Below are positions 8,557 through 16,132 of a DNA stretch of 64,000 nt, piece after piece. The DNA is from Exiguobacterium sp. KRL4. GTDB lineage: Bacteria; Bacillota; Bacilli; Exiguobacteriales; Exiguobacteriaceae. How positions within the stretch are numbered: position 1 is the stretch's first letter; each line of letters starts with the position of its first letter. The stretch is taken from contig NZ_MOLV01000013.1 in assembly GCF_001870785.1 (NCBI RefSeq), forward strand, positions 1 through 64,000, read 5' to 3'. The position numbers were made by a program, and so were the translations under genes. The notes beneath the pieces were generated by a model. The model saw only the letters and a program-made list of their open reading frames with translations. It did not search any database and had not been told where the DNA came from.

Positions 8557-8940
8557 GTGAAACCGTTATTTTCCATTATCCTGACGATTTGTTTAATTTT
8601 TACGGGCTGTTACTGTACGCTTGACGAACAGACGGAAGGTCCCCACTTCAAGTCTCGTGCCCGAACGATCTCGAAGTACCATACGTTTGACATCGAATTT
8701 TCAAAAGGCTTACGACCGGACCAGGTCTCGAACCGGACCGTCACGATCACGGATTCGACCGGAGAACGGATGCAGACGGAACTCGAAGTCATCGATGGCA
8801 AGGAACTGCGGATCAAACCGCCCCGCTCCGGTTACCAAAAGGGTCGCCGGTACATCATACATATCCGGGACTCGATCGATGCACGAAAACAAATCAAAAG
8901 TAATACGATAAAAGAACGAATCTTCACTGTTGACCGCTGA
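8557..8940 (+). CDS. lipoprotein with SbsA-type Ig-like domain
   Basis: A 127-residue lipoprotein starting with GTG at 8557, 7 bases after AAAGGAG; the frame upstream has no ribosome site. Signal peptide with lipobox IFTGC (Cys18). The mature part resembles one bacterial Ig-like (SbsA/Big_5) domain: FDIEFSKGLRPDQVSNRTVT ... KELRIKPP ... YQKGRRYIIHI. Such domains are usually repeated in surface proteins; here there is only one. Likely a surface-anchored structural or binding module. Confidence 0.75.
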   Translation: MKPLFSIILTICLIFTGCYCTLDEQTEGPHFKSRARTISKYHTFDIEFSKGLRPDQVSNRTVTITDSTGERMQTELEVIDGKELRIKPPRSGYQKGRRYIIHIRDSIDARKQIKSNTIKERIFTVDR

Positions 8941-8960
8941 CAGGAAGGTTCGTTCTTTTA
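8911..8960 (+). terminator. intrinsic terminator overlapping CDS end
   Basis: AAAGAACGAA ... TTCGTTCTTT (left arm inside the last codons of the lipoprotein gene), followed by TTAT. The right part also overlaps the end of the SDR pseudogene on the other strand. Confidence 0.65.
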
Positions 8961-9308
8961 TCCTTAAGTACGAAACGGGGTCCGGCACGTGCCCCGTTCA
9001 GACCGCCAGTCGAAATGTTGTTGAGGATAATGCTATGTCCTTGTTCCCGGTATTGTTGACGAGAACATCCAGTTTTCCGTACGTGGTAATCGTTTCGTCA
9101 ATCAGCTGACGGACTGCCGCTTATCCGTCTTGATGGCATGGGCTGTTTCCCCGCGTCATGTGATTGCCTCAGCGACCTGATTTGCTCCGTCACCATGAAT
9201 ATTAGAAATAACGACTTTGGCCCCTTCGGCCGAAAATATTTCTGCCATTGCCTGACCCATACCGGAAGCTGCTCCCGTGACGATGATGACTTTTCCTTCT
9301 AAACGCAT
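8958..9308 (-). pseudogene. remnant of a short-chain dehydrogenase/reductase
   Basis: From ATG at 9308 the minus strand reads MRLEGKVIIVTGAASGMGQ, an intact SDR cofactor motif, and continues to AEAIT before an in-frame TGA. After a small frameshift it resumes with QLIDETITTYGKLDVLVNNTG (the NNAG region). After a deletion of roughly 40 codons, a third frame gives EQGHSIILNNISTGGLNGARAG, the strand and serine region before the catalytic Tyr. The Tyr-x-x-x-Lys part is missing. So the gene carries a nonsense codon, frameshifts, an internal deletion and 3' truncation. It resembles the SDRs at 10006 and 53827. Confidence 0.85.
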
Positions 9309-9361
9309 GAATAACTCACCCTTTCCGTTTGAGTTTGTCTTTTCCCTTTTTTTGACTAAAC

Positions 9362-9382
9362 AGTCGACAAGTCAAGACGACT
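9362..9382 (-). promoter_or_regulatory. inverted repeat over a -35-like TTGACT, upstream of the dead SDR
   Basis: AGTCG ... CGACT arms in a 21-bp imperfect palindrome on the minus strand that contains TTGACT. It looks like a TetR-family operator over the promoter of the pseudogene. No TetR gene is in the neighbourhood. Confidence 0.3.
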
Positions 9383-9457
9383 GGACAAAAAAACAGGAAC
9401 TTAAATAGAAATGGACGACTCAATTTTTCCCAAGACATGGATAGTCCTCTGTCAATG

Positions 9458-9898
9458 TCATTTTACGTCGATTAAAAAAGCGACGTTCCCGTCTCCTTTT
9501 CCCCACCAAGCCGACACATGATACGTGTAGAGACCTTTCTCCGTTGGAACGGTCAGCTGGTTATCTTTCAATCGCACCTTTTTTCGGGTGCCGTTTTGTT
9601 GCCACTCCTCGACTTTAATTCGTTTTGGCGTCGGACCATCGTTGTAAGTGACATCGATGATCGCACCCGGTTTGATGACGGTCGGTGTTTGTTTTGCCGT
9701 CATGTCGAGTGGCGTCGTATAGATGTAGTCGACGCATTGTCCCCGCAAAAGACTATGCCAACAATAGGAACCACTTGTCGTCTCGAGAGAGGTTCCTTTA
9801 ACCGTGACCTCCGGTTCCGGTGGTGCACCGCGGAACGGTTCAAAAAATAAAATCAATCCGCCGACTAATAAAAGAATAAGCCAAAATCCTTTTCGCAT
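9458..9898 (-). CDS. membrane-anchored extracytoplasmic protein with paired cysteines
   Basis: A 146-residue protein with an N-terminal membrane anchor (residues 5-22) and an exported beta-rich domain. The segment GSYCWHSLLRGQCVDY has two cysteines (46 and 55) that could form a disulfide outside the cell; the C-terminus is TEKGLYTYHVSAWWGKGDGNVAF. I recall similar unnamed Bacillales proteins with the SYCW...C-x-DY pattern but cannot assign a role. AAAGGA precedes the start. Confidence 0.65.
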   Translation of the reverse strand: MRKGFWLILLLVGGLILFFEPFRGAPPEPEVTVKGTSLETTSGSYCWHSLLRGQCVDYIYTTPLDMTAKQTPTVIKPGAIIDVTYNDGPTPKRIKVEEWQQNGTRKKVRLKDNQLTVPTEKGLYTYHVSAWWGKGDGNVAFLIDVK

Positions 9899-10005
9899 CG
9901 TTTTTGTCCTTTCTGCCTTTGAACTGTCCGTCCGAGGTTTGCTTATGCTTAAAAGAGGTTAATACTTCTAGGGTTGAGTTAAAAAATATGTAGGAGGTTT
10001 TTTGA

Positions 10006-10734
10006 ATGATCGAAAACAAAGTCGTCATCATTACAGGAGCATCAAGTGGCATCGGGGAAGCCACTGCCAAGTTACTGGCTAAACAAGGCGCGCAACTGGT
10101 CCTCGCAGCACGCCGGGAAGATCGTTTGAAAACCTTGCAACAGGAAATCGAACAACTGGGCGGTAAAGCCGTCTATCAAGTAACGGACGTAACGGACTCA
10201 GCACAAGTCGAGCAACTGGCAAAGCTTGCGCAAGACACGTTTGGTGCGGTCGATGTTCTCGTCAACAATGCGGGCTTGATGCCGTTATCGAAACTGAACA
10301 AAAATAAACAGGATGAATGGAACAAGATGGTCGACGTCAACATCAAAGGCGTTCTCTATGGCATCGGTGCCGTGTTGCCGTACATGCGCGAGCAGAAACG
10401 CGGACACATCATCAATATCTCCTCGATTGCCGGACACGATGTCATGCCATCGAGTGCCGTCTACAGCGGGACGAAGTTTGCGGTCCGTGCCATCACGGAA
10501 GGCTTACGAAAAGAAGAATCGGTTGAGAATAACATCCGGGCGACGATCATCTCACCGGGAGCGGTCGATACCGAATTGAAAGATCACATCACGGACGAAG
10601 ACATCAAACAAGGCATCGGCAACTTAAAAGCGATGGACGCAGGTGCGATTGCCCGGGCGATTGCCTACGCCGTCAATGAACCGGATGATGTCGCGGTCAA
10701 CGAAATCTTAATCCGCCCGACAGCACAACAATAA
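10006..10734 (+). CDS. SDR family NAD(P)-dependent oxidoreductase
   Basis: A 242-residue classical short-chain dehydrogenase. Cofactor motif TGASSGIG at 10-17, RR at 36-37 after the second strand (suggesting NADP), NNAG at 87-90, and the catalytic Ser140, Tyr153, Lys157. Length and the NIKGVLYGIGAVLPYM region fit the YdfG/clavulanate-dehydrogenase-like group of broad-specificity SDRs. AGGAGG precedes ATG at 10006. It is a single-gene unit with its own terminator. Substrate unknown. Confidence 0.9.
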   Translation: MIENKVVIITGASSGIGEATAKLLAKQGAQLVLAARREDRLKTLQQEIEQLGGKAVYQVTDVTDSAQVEQLAKLAQDTFGAVDVLVNNAGLMPLSKLNKNKQDEWNKMVDVNIKGVLYGIGAVLPYMREQKRGHIINISSIAGHDVMPSSAVYSGTKFAVRAITEGLRKEESVENNIRATIISPGAVDTELKDHITDEDIKQGIGNLKAMDAGAIARAIAYAVNEPDDVAVNEILIRPTAQQ

Positions 10735-10745
10735 GTCAAAACGAA

Positions 10746-10773
10746 CACCGCCTGCTTATAGGCGGTGTTTTTT
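10746..10773 (+). terminator. intrinsic terminator of the SDR gene
   Basis: Perfect 8-bp stem CACCGCCT / AGGCGGTG with a 6-base loop and six Ts, 11 bases after the SDR stop. Confidence 0.9.
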
Positions 10774-11761
10774 AATGGAGCAATTGTTCAGCGATCAACT
10801 GATAGGACCGGATCCGTTTTTGCTGATCAAAGGCGTTGTTGATCAACAGAAACTGATCGGTCTGATACCGGTCGGACAAGTCCCGCAGTTCTTTAGCGAC
10901 GGTCTCCGGTGTTCCGACGATCGTCCGCCGGCGGTCGTTTTGAATACGCCGTTGCTGTTCTTCGTTCCACTGTTTCGTTTCAGTCGTCGCAAACGACGGG
11001 ACGATCGAATGGCCAAGCCGGATTCCTTGAATCCAGGCATCTTGCGTCCGTGCCAATTCTTTCGCCTCGTCCATCGTCTCGGCACAGATGACGAAGACAC
11101 AGACGATGACGTTGGGTGTCCGCCCGTCGACGGGAACGAATTCATCCCGATATGTCTGTAACGTCTCTTTCCACTTGTCGGGATTGATGAAGTGTCCAAA
11201 CACGAGTCCGTGTCCACGCTCAGCAGCGAGTGCCGCACTGCGCGGCGACAGTCCGAGCACGGATAACGGGATCCGTTCCTCGACACGCGGCGTCGTCTTG
11301 ACGATCCGGTACGGATGACGCGACGACAAGGAATCTGTCAAAAAACCTTCAACCTCGTCGAGTAACCGCGGAAATTCAGCAACGGCGTTATCTGCCCCGT
11401 CCGTCAAGGCGCGCCGGGTCCGTTCGCTGCCACCCGGTGAATTGCCGATTCCGAGTTCGATCCGGTTCGGATAAAACGCAGCCAGTGTCGAAAACGTCTC
11501 AGCGATTTTTAACGGACGGTACTGAGGTAATAACACCCCGCCGGACCCGAGTTTGATCCGGGAGGTTGCGTCCCCCATCCGGGCGATGAATAATTCCGGT
11601 GCGGCACTGAGCAGTCCGTTCGTATTGTGATGTTCAGCAAACCAATAGCGTTCATACCCGAGACGTTCTGCCTCGACGACCAATCGTTTTGTCGCTTCCA
11701 TCGTTTGTACAATCGAATCCCCTTCGTGTAACGGGATTTGATCCAAGATGCCTAAACGCAT
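10772..11761 (-). CDS. LLM-class flavin-dependent oxidoreductase (luciferase-like)
   Basis: A 329-residue bacterial-luciferase-like monooxygenase. N-terminal LGILDQIPLHEGDS, YWFAEHHNT at about residues 48-56, LGSGGVLLPQYRPLKIAE and ELGIGNSPGG are hallmarks of the subgroup often annotated MsnO8/alkanal-monooxygenase-like. It would use reduced FMN and oxygen on an unknown small molecule. The start at 11761 follows GGCGAGG/GAGGAGG; 7 further codons upstream are open but lack a site. No flavin reductase lies next to it. Confidence 0.88.
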   Translation of the reverse strand: MRLGILDQIPLHEGDSIVQTMEATKRLVVEAERLGYERYWFAEHHNTNGLLSAAPELFIARMGDATSRIKLGSGGVLLPQYRPLKIAETFSTLAAFYPNRIELGIGNSPGGSERTRRALTDGADNAVAEFPRLLDEVEGFLTDSLSSRHPYRIVKTTPRVEERIPLSVLGLSPRSAALAAERGHGLVFGHFINPDKWKETLQTYRDEFVPVDGRTPNVIVCVFVICAETMDEAKELARTQDAWIQGIRLGHSIVPSFATTETKQWNEEQQRRIQNDRRRTIVGTPETVAKELRDLSDRYQTDQFLLINNAFDQQKRIRSYQLIAEQLLH

Positions 11762-11826
11762 GACCTCGCCTCCTCTACACATTCAGTGTACGCGGTCGAT
11801 GCGGCGAATTCAAAAAGAAGGTATCG

Positions 11827-12519
11827 TCAGACACGGACGAGCCGGCGGTCTTCGATGATCAGTCCGTCGCGCATCTCGATTTTCCGGTTCGCCCGTTCGG
11901 CGAGAGCCGGATCATGGGTGACGAACAGGACACCGCACCCCTTTTCTTCATTGAGGGAGCGCAACAGGTTAAAGATGATTTCACCCGTTTCCGTGTCCAA
12001 ATTGCCGGTCGGCTCATCCGCAAGCAACCATTTCGGTTCGTGGACAAGGGCCCGGGCGACGGCAACCCGTTGTTGCTGACCGCCGGATAGTTGTGACGGC
12101 AATGAGCTGGCTTTGTCCGCGAGTCCGACTTTCTCAAGCAAGGATAAGGCCCGATCTTTTTTGTCGTATGCTACTTTCCGTCCAAACAACGGCGCCATGA
12201 CGTTTTCAAGCGCCGTCAGCGTTGGAATCAGATGAAACTGTTGAAAGATGAAGCCGACGTTCTCGAACCGGAAATCAGACAGTTCTTTGCTCTTGAGCTG
12301 ATGAATCGATTGACCGCCGTATGATAACGTGCCACTCGTCGGACGATCGAGTGTCCCAATTAAGCTCAGTAGCGTCGATTTTCCCGACCCCGACGGTCCG
12401 ATAATTGAGATGAAATCACCTGCTTCGAGCGTGAGATTGATATCCGATAACGCATGGGTCTCGATCCGGTCACCGGTAAAGGATTTTCCGATCTGTTGAC
12501 AGATGAATGTATCTTGCAT
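11827..12519 (-). CDS. ABC transporter ATP-binding protein (LolD/MacB type), orphan
   Basis: A 230-residue ATPase of the MacB/LolD/BceA class. Walker [10 protein letters not shown] 41-49, Q-loop FIFQQFHLIP, signature LSGGQQQR 144-151, Walker B WLLADEP 164-170, switch His202. ATG at 12519 follows GAGGAGGG. Such ATPases drive FtsX-like permeases, yet no permease is adjacent. It resembles the ATPase at 23205 throughout, and a permease without its own ATPase lies at 61130, so these may pair in trans; this is inference. Confidence 0.9.
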   Translation of the reverse strand: MQDTFICQQIGKSFTGDRIETHALSDINLTLEAGDFISIIGPSGSGKSTLLSLIGTLDRPTSGTLSYGGQSIHQLKSKELSDFRFENVGFIFQQFHLIPTLTALENVMAPLFGRKVAYDKKDRALSLLEKVGLADKASSLPSQLSGGQQQRVAVARALVHEPKWLLADEPTGNLDTETGEIIFNLLRSLNEEKGCGVLFVTHDPALAERANRKIEMRDGLIIEDRRLVRV

Positions 12520-12580
12520 GTTTTCCCTCCTCAAGTAAGCAGCTGTCTACCTGTTTCTCCTTTTTATTGGGAATTCCTGC

Positions 12581-12609
12581 AAAAAAAGACCTTCTTTTTC
12601 AGAAGGTCT
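12581..12609 (-). terminator. intrinsic terminator
   Basis: AGACCTTCT / AGAAGGTCT with a 4-base loop; seven Ts follow on the minus strand. It ends the 132-residue membrane protein gene. Confidence 0.9.
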
Positions 12610-12611
12610 GC

Positions 12612-13010
12612 TTACGATGACATCGAAGGTCGATTGGACGACATCTTTTTTTGATACATCCATTCATACGGCACGATATAAAACAGGCAGGCAAGCGTCG
12701 CAAACTGGATGATTCCGCTGAGATTACTTCTTGATTCGACGAATGTCATCTGTCCAAAATAATCATAAAAACCAATGAACAGCAGGATCGTAAAGATGCC
12801 GGCCGTCAAATAGATTAATACCCGTAACGGAAACGGGTAACGTTTCGCGATCCATAACATCGGCAGACCAACGGCGAACGTAAACAACGTCGTCGCAAAC
12901 GTGCCGAATTGATATAAAAATTCATTTTCAACGTTGGTCAAAAAGGCATAGGCTGTGAACAACAAAAAGGATCCAATTGCACTGACGGCTGAATAACTGA
13001 CCAGACGCAT
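12612..13010 (-). CDS. four-helix integral membrane protein
   Basis: A 132-residue protein with about four membrane helices (residues 5-24, 33-54, 60-82, 98-117). The start at 13010 has GAAAGGAG upstream; the longer open frame would run into the Rrf2 regulator gene and is rejected. It lies 55 bases downstream of that regulator on the same strand, so it may be co-transcribed. Function unknown. Confidence 0.7.
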   Translation of the reverse strand: MRLVSYSAVSAIGSFLLFTAYAFLTNVENEFLYQFGTFATTLFTFAVGLPMLWIAKRYPFPLRVLIYLTAGIFTILLFIGFYDYFGQMTFVESRSNLSGIIQFATLACLFYIVPYEWMYQKKMSSNRPSMSS

Positions 13011-13065
13011 GATGACATTTCTCCTTTCAAAAGTGAAGGCGTTTTCAAAAAAAGACAGACGACCA

Positions 13066-13479
13066 TCATCTTGCTGACGCAAGACGATGAATGACATCAG
13101 ATAAGGTTTCGGCTTCGAGTTCCGCCTCGAGTGCCTGTTGTGCACGCACGAAGGTATCATCGAGCGTCGATTGGATATTCCGACCGACCGGACAAGCTGG
13201 GTTCGGTTGTTCATGCATCGAAAATAACGTCTCTTTTGGTTCGACGGCACGGTAAATCATCAATAACGTGATGGCAGCCGGATCTTTCGTCAACGTTGCC
13301 CCCGTTTTTCCGGCGACGGTCTGCAGTAGACCTGCTTGTCGTAACAATCCTGTCAGACGGCGAATAACGACCGGATTCGTATTGACGCTTCCGGCGATGT
13401 ATTCGGAAGACAATTGCTCCGGATGGGTGGCGATTAACGCCAGTATATGAACAGAAACCGCTAAACGACTATTAATCAT
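13066..13479 (-). CDS. Rrf2 family transcriptional regulator (YwnA-like)
   Basis: A 137-residue winged-helix regulator. The segment SEYIAGSVNTNPVVIRRLTGLLRQAGLL is the Rrf2 recognition region, very like B. subtilis YwnA. Only one cysteine (Cys96) is present in the region where IscR/NsrR have three, so an Fe-S cluster is unlikely; a single thiol could sense oxidants. Start at 13479 is preceded by GGTGG. It is divergent from the NAD(P)-binding gene at 13608, as expected for a regulator next to its target, and a palindrome lies in the shared region. Confidence 0.85.
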   Translation of the reverse strand: MINSRLAVSVHILALIATHPEQLSSEYIAGSVNTNPVVIRRLTGLLRQAGLLQTVAGKTGATLTKDPAAITLLMIYRAVEPKETLFSMHEQPNPACPVGRNIQSTLDDTFVRAQQALEAELEAETLSDVIHRLASAR

Positions 13480-13535
13480 GTGTTTCACCACCAATGCTTT
13501 CAGTTTAATGAGCTCGACGTTTAATGTCAATTGGC

Positions 13536-13571
13536 TTGACAATCGCAATTTCTGTAACTAAACTAATTACA
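13536..13571 (+). promoter_or_regulatory. promoter with overlapping palindrome between the Rrf2 regulator and its divergent target
   Basis: TTGACA at 13536-13541, a 17-base spacer and TAAACT at 13559-13564 form a good sigma-A promoter for the gene at 13608. The palindrome TGTAA-N9-TTACA (13553-13571) covers the -10 element and is a candidate operator for the divergently encoded regulator. Confidence 0.6.
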
Positions 13572-13607
13572 TGTAAAGGGTACATATTATCCAAGGAGGC
13601 GTTTCTG

Positions 13608-14234
13608 ATGAAGATTGCGATTATTGGAGCCAGTGGAAAAGCAGGTCGTGTCATATTAGAGGAACTGGCGGAACGAGGGCATGCCTTAACGGCAATCGTC
13701 CGTGATGCAACCCGCACGAAACATGATACCGTACTCGAAAAGAATGCATTTGAACTGACGACGGAAGAATTGACGGATTTTGATGTCGTCATCAATGCGT
13801 TTGGAGCGGCTCCGGGGAACGAACACCAACATGTTGATCTCGGCCGGCATTTGATTGATCAATTGCGTGGGACGTCGACACGACTGATTATCGTCGGAGG
13901 CGCCGGCAGCCTGTACGTCGATCCAGCAAAAACGGTCCAACTGGCGGATACACCGGACTTCCCGGCGGCTTACCTGCCGACGGCGAAAAACCAGGCGAAG
14001 AATCTCGAGGATCTACAACAGACCGTCGATCTACACTGGACGTTCATCAGTCCGGCTGCGTTTTTTGATCCAGCAGGCGAACGGACCGGTCAGTATCAAT
14101 TGGCGCAAGACGTCCTGACGGTGAATGCCGCCGGTGACAGTTACATCAGTTATTCGGACTATGCCATCGCTTTGGCGGACGAAGTCGAGCACCATCGTCA
14201 TGATAAAGAACGGATTTCCGTTGTTTCAAAATAA
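13608..14234 (+). CDS. NAD(P)H-binding Rossmann protein (YwnB-like)
   Basis: A 208-residue atypical SDR/NmrA-like protein. MKIAIIGASGKAG carries the G-x-x-G-x-x-G dinucleotide motif (Gly7, 10, 13), followed by ALTAIVRDATR after the second strand. The INAFGAAPGNEHQH and LIIVGGAGSLY segments match YwnB-type oxidoreductases. ATG at 13608 follows AAGGAGG. In B. subtilis as I recall, ywnA and ywnB are also neighbours, supporting a regulator-target pair, perhaps for stress by quinones or oxidants. Confidence 0.85.
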   Translation: MKIAIIGASGKAGRVILEELAERGHALTAIVRDATRTKHDTVLEKNAFELTTEELTDFDVVINAFGAAPGNEHQHVDLGRHLIDQLRGTSTRLIIVGGAGSLYVDPAKTVQLADTPDFPAAYLPTAKNQAKNLEDLQQTVDLHWTFISPAAFFDPAGERTGQYQLAQDVLTVNAAGDSYISYSDYAIALADEVEHHRHDKERISVVSK

Positions 14235-14240
14235 AAGATG

Positions 14241-14279
14241 AAGCTGACTTTCTCATGTTTTGAGAGAGTCAGCTTTTTT
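14241..14279 (+). terminator. intrinsic terminator
   Basis: AAGCTGACTTTCTC / GAGAGAGTCAGCTT with a 7-base loop and six Ts, just after the stop at 14234. Confidence 0.88.
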
Positions 14280-14332
14280 GTACGTTATACTAAATGAAGT
14301 AAGAAAATAATCCAAAGAGGAGGTCAGATAGA

Positions 14333-14704
14333 TTGTCTCATTTTCCAGATGAACTCGCGTTACTCGCTTTGTTTCGTGTCGAACCCATCGTGATAGATTT
14401 GACGGAAGGCTTGGATCTTTTTTATCAAGAATCGAGCTATTGTTTCTCAACTCCTACAGAAGATTTTATCGTCACCCTCTTTCCTTCGATGGATGAAGTG
14501 ACCATTCAAGTTCATCAGTCGGTGACGAAACATCTCATTTCCTATCTATCCTTGAAACAAGTAACATCATTTGAAATCATACAAGATGATCAAAAAAAAT
14601 CGACGATTCGTCTCCTTTTAGATAAAGAGGAAGTCCGTCAAATAATTGAAATCGATTTTCGTCCGATATTCCGCCAACGCTTAACGGAACAGTTGATTCG
14701 CTGA
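14333..14704 (+). CDS. hypothetical protein
   Basis: A 123-residue soluble protein starting with TTG at 14333, 8 bases after AGGAGG. Alternating strands and helices, no cysteine cluster, no signal peptide and no recognised motif. Somewhat more AT-rich than its neighbours. The segment SYCFSTPTEDFIVTLFPSMDEV may be a beta-hairpin core. Function unknown. Confidence 0.6.
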   Translation: MSHFPDELALLALFRVEPIVIDLTEGLDLFYQESSYCFSTPTEDFIVTLFPSMDEVTIQVHQSVTKHLISYLSLKQVTSFEIIQDDQKKSTIRLLLDKEEVRQIIEIDFRPIFRQRLTEQLIR

Positions 14705-14883
14705 ATTCGAGACGCTGGCACCTCCACTTTCATCCCTCTTGGTTTTCCCTTATACTAATAAAGAATGAATTAAAAAAAGTCTACTGGATGAATTTCGTTT
14801 ACGCGTCACTTCTTTTTTTAAAAGGGGTATGTATGCTTATATTCATTTCGGTTTGTATTACGTTTAGAGTGAGGAGAAAAAAT

Positions 14884-15426
14884 ATGATGATTGGCTATAT
14901 GCGACCATTTTTTGAAGCTCCGGCATGTGAAAGACAGGCGGATGTACTCGGTACGTACGAGACGGATGATCTCCGGATTGAGGAACATGGTTCTTCAAAA
15001 TGACGAATCGTACTTGATCAAACTATGGAAAGTTTAGCCCCAAACGACGTCGTACTCATTTCCCATCTCTACGTACTGGCAGACTCGACCCGGCATCTGA
15101 TTGAAGTATTGGATCTGCTCGAAGCAAAACAGGCGTATCTGGTGTCCATCCGGGAGGGCATCGATACCCGGCAGGCGTTAAACCAGTCGTTCCGCGAAAT
15201 CGTCCAGCACCTCGTCGCCCTGCAAAGCGACGTCGTCAGCATGGCGACCCGTGAAGGCTTGTCAAAAGCAAAAGAACTTGGGAAGCAGACCGGACGTCCC
15301 CGAAAAGCCGATGAAAACATAAAACGCGCAATTGAGATGCATCAAAGCAAACAGTACAGCTTGGCCGACATTCGTGAACAAACGGGGATTAGAAAAAGTA
15401 CACTCTACCGGTATTTGGAGCAATGA
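14884..15426 (+). pseudogene. resolvase/invertase-like DNA-binding protein interrupted by TGA
   Basis: From ATG at 14884 (after GAGGAGA) the frame reads MMIGYMRPFFEAPACERQADVL, equivalent to the N-terminus of serine recombinases (GYARVS...RQ). It reaches SSK, meets TGA at 15001-15003, and continues in the same frame with RIVLDQTMESL and the typical EAKQAYLVSIREGIDTRQ. It ends in a helix-turn-helix (GRPRKADENIKRA ... SLADIREQTGIRKSTLYRYL) at 15426. Without the stop it is 180 residues, the usual resolvase size. The position of the catalytic serine is Phe, so it is not a standard recombinase even if read through; I recall a Bacillales family with an aromatic residue there. A downstream ATG at 15025 has no ribosome site. 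Confidence 0.75.
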
Positions 15427-15430
15427 AGAC

Positions 15431-15474
15431 AAACGATCCTTCGCACACAATCATTTGTGAAAGGGATCGTTTTC
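15431..15474 (+). terminator. intrinsic terminator
   Basis: AAACGATCCTTCGCACA / TTTGTGAAAGGGATCGTTT (nearly continuous pairing) followed by TCTA. It closes the resolvase-like gene. Confidence 0.75.
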
Positions 15475-15495
15475 TACTAGAGAGGAGAATATACG

Positions 15496-16026
15496 ATGAT
15501 GAATGACTTTGATATGTTACAGGACAGCTTACAAAAACGGTTTGGAGCACACATCCACCGTCACCCCACTGTCGAATGGAATGAGATTCAAACGAAGTTA
15601 TCCGCAGCAACTCTTCGGTCATTAGACTGGATGGAACAGTCGGGTGGAGAACCGGACGTCGTATCGATGCCGGACGGTCGTCTGCTTGTGATCGATTGTG
15701 CCCCGGAAAGTCCAACCGGACGACGTAGTTTGTGTTACGACGATCCAGCGCTCGAGAAACGCAAGAAAAATAAACCGGCTGGCAGTGCAGTCGCGACAGC
15801 AACAGCACATGGTGTTTCGTTATTGACAGAGGACGATTATCGTCATCTGCAAACGTTAGGCGAGTTTGATTTGAAGACATCGAGCTGGATTGAAACGCCA
15901 GAGACGATCCGGGCACAAGGTGGCGCCCTCTTTTGCGATCGGCGGTATGATCACATTTTCGTCTATCACAATAGAGCGGATTCCTATTATGCTAATCGTG
16001 GGTTTCGAACGTATGTGGTGCTTTAA
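15496..16026 (+). CDS. DUF4256 family protein
   Basis: A 176-residue soluble protein with the full pattern I associate with DUF4256: L-x-x-RF near residue 15, RHPTVEW, MEQSGGEPDVVS, DCAPESPTGRRSLCYD, LTEDDYRHLQTLGEFDLKTSSW, GGALFCDRRYDHIFVYHN and RGFRTY. The family has no known function; the dense conserved polar residues (Asp, Glu, Arg, Tyr, His) suggest an enzyme. GAGAGGAG precedes the start. Monocistronic by layout. Confidence 0.88.
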   Translation: MMNDFDMLQDSLQKRFGAHIHRHPTVEWNEIQTKLSAATLRSLDWMEQSGGEPDVVSMPDGRLLVIDCAPESPTGRRSLCYDDPALEKRKKNKPAGSAVATATAHGVSLLTEDDYRHLQTLGEFDLKTSSWIETPETIRAQGGALFCDRRYDHIFVYHNRADSYYANRGFRTYVVL

Positions 16027-16132
16027 GTCTTAAGAAATGGATTAGAGCAAATGGATTTTATGCCTATTCTAATTGTTAAGAGACACAAACTTGGAGACCA
16101 ATACATCAAAACTCGAAAGGAGCATTGTTCAT

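Noticed and set aside
15025-15426. Separate gene starting at the ATG after the TGA of the resolvase-like gene
   Set aside because: No ribosome binding site before 15025, and the codons before the ATG in the same frame continue the recombinase fold.
15389-15916. Long antisense frame over the DUF4256 gene
   Set aside because: DUF4256 on the plus strand matches a known family along its length; the antisense frame has low-complexity, unlike-protein composition and no ribosome site.
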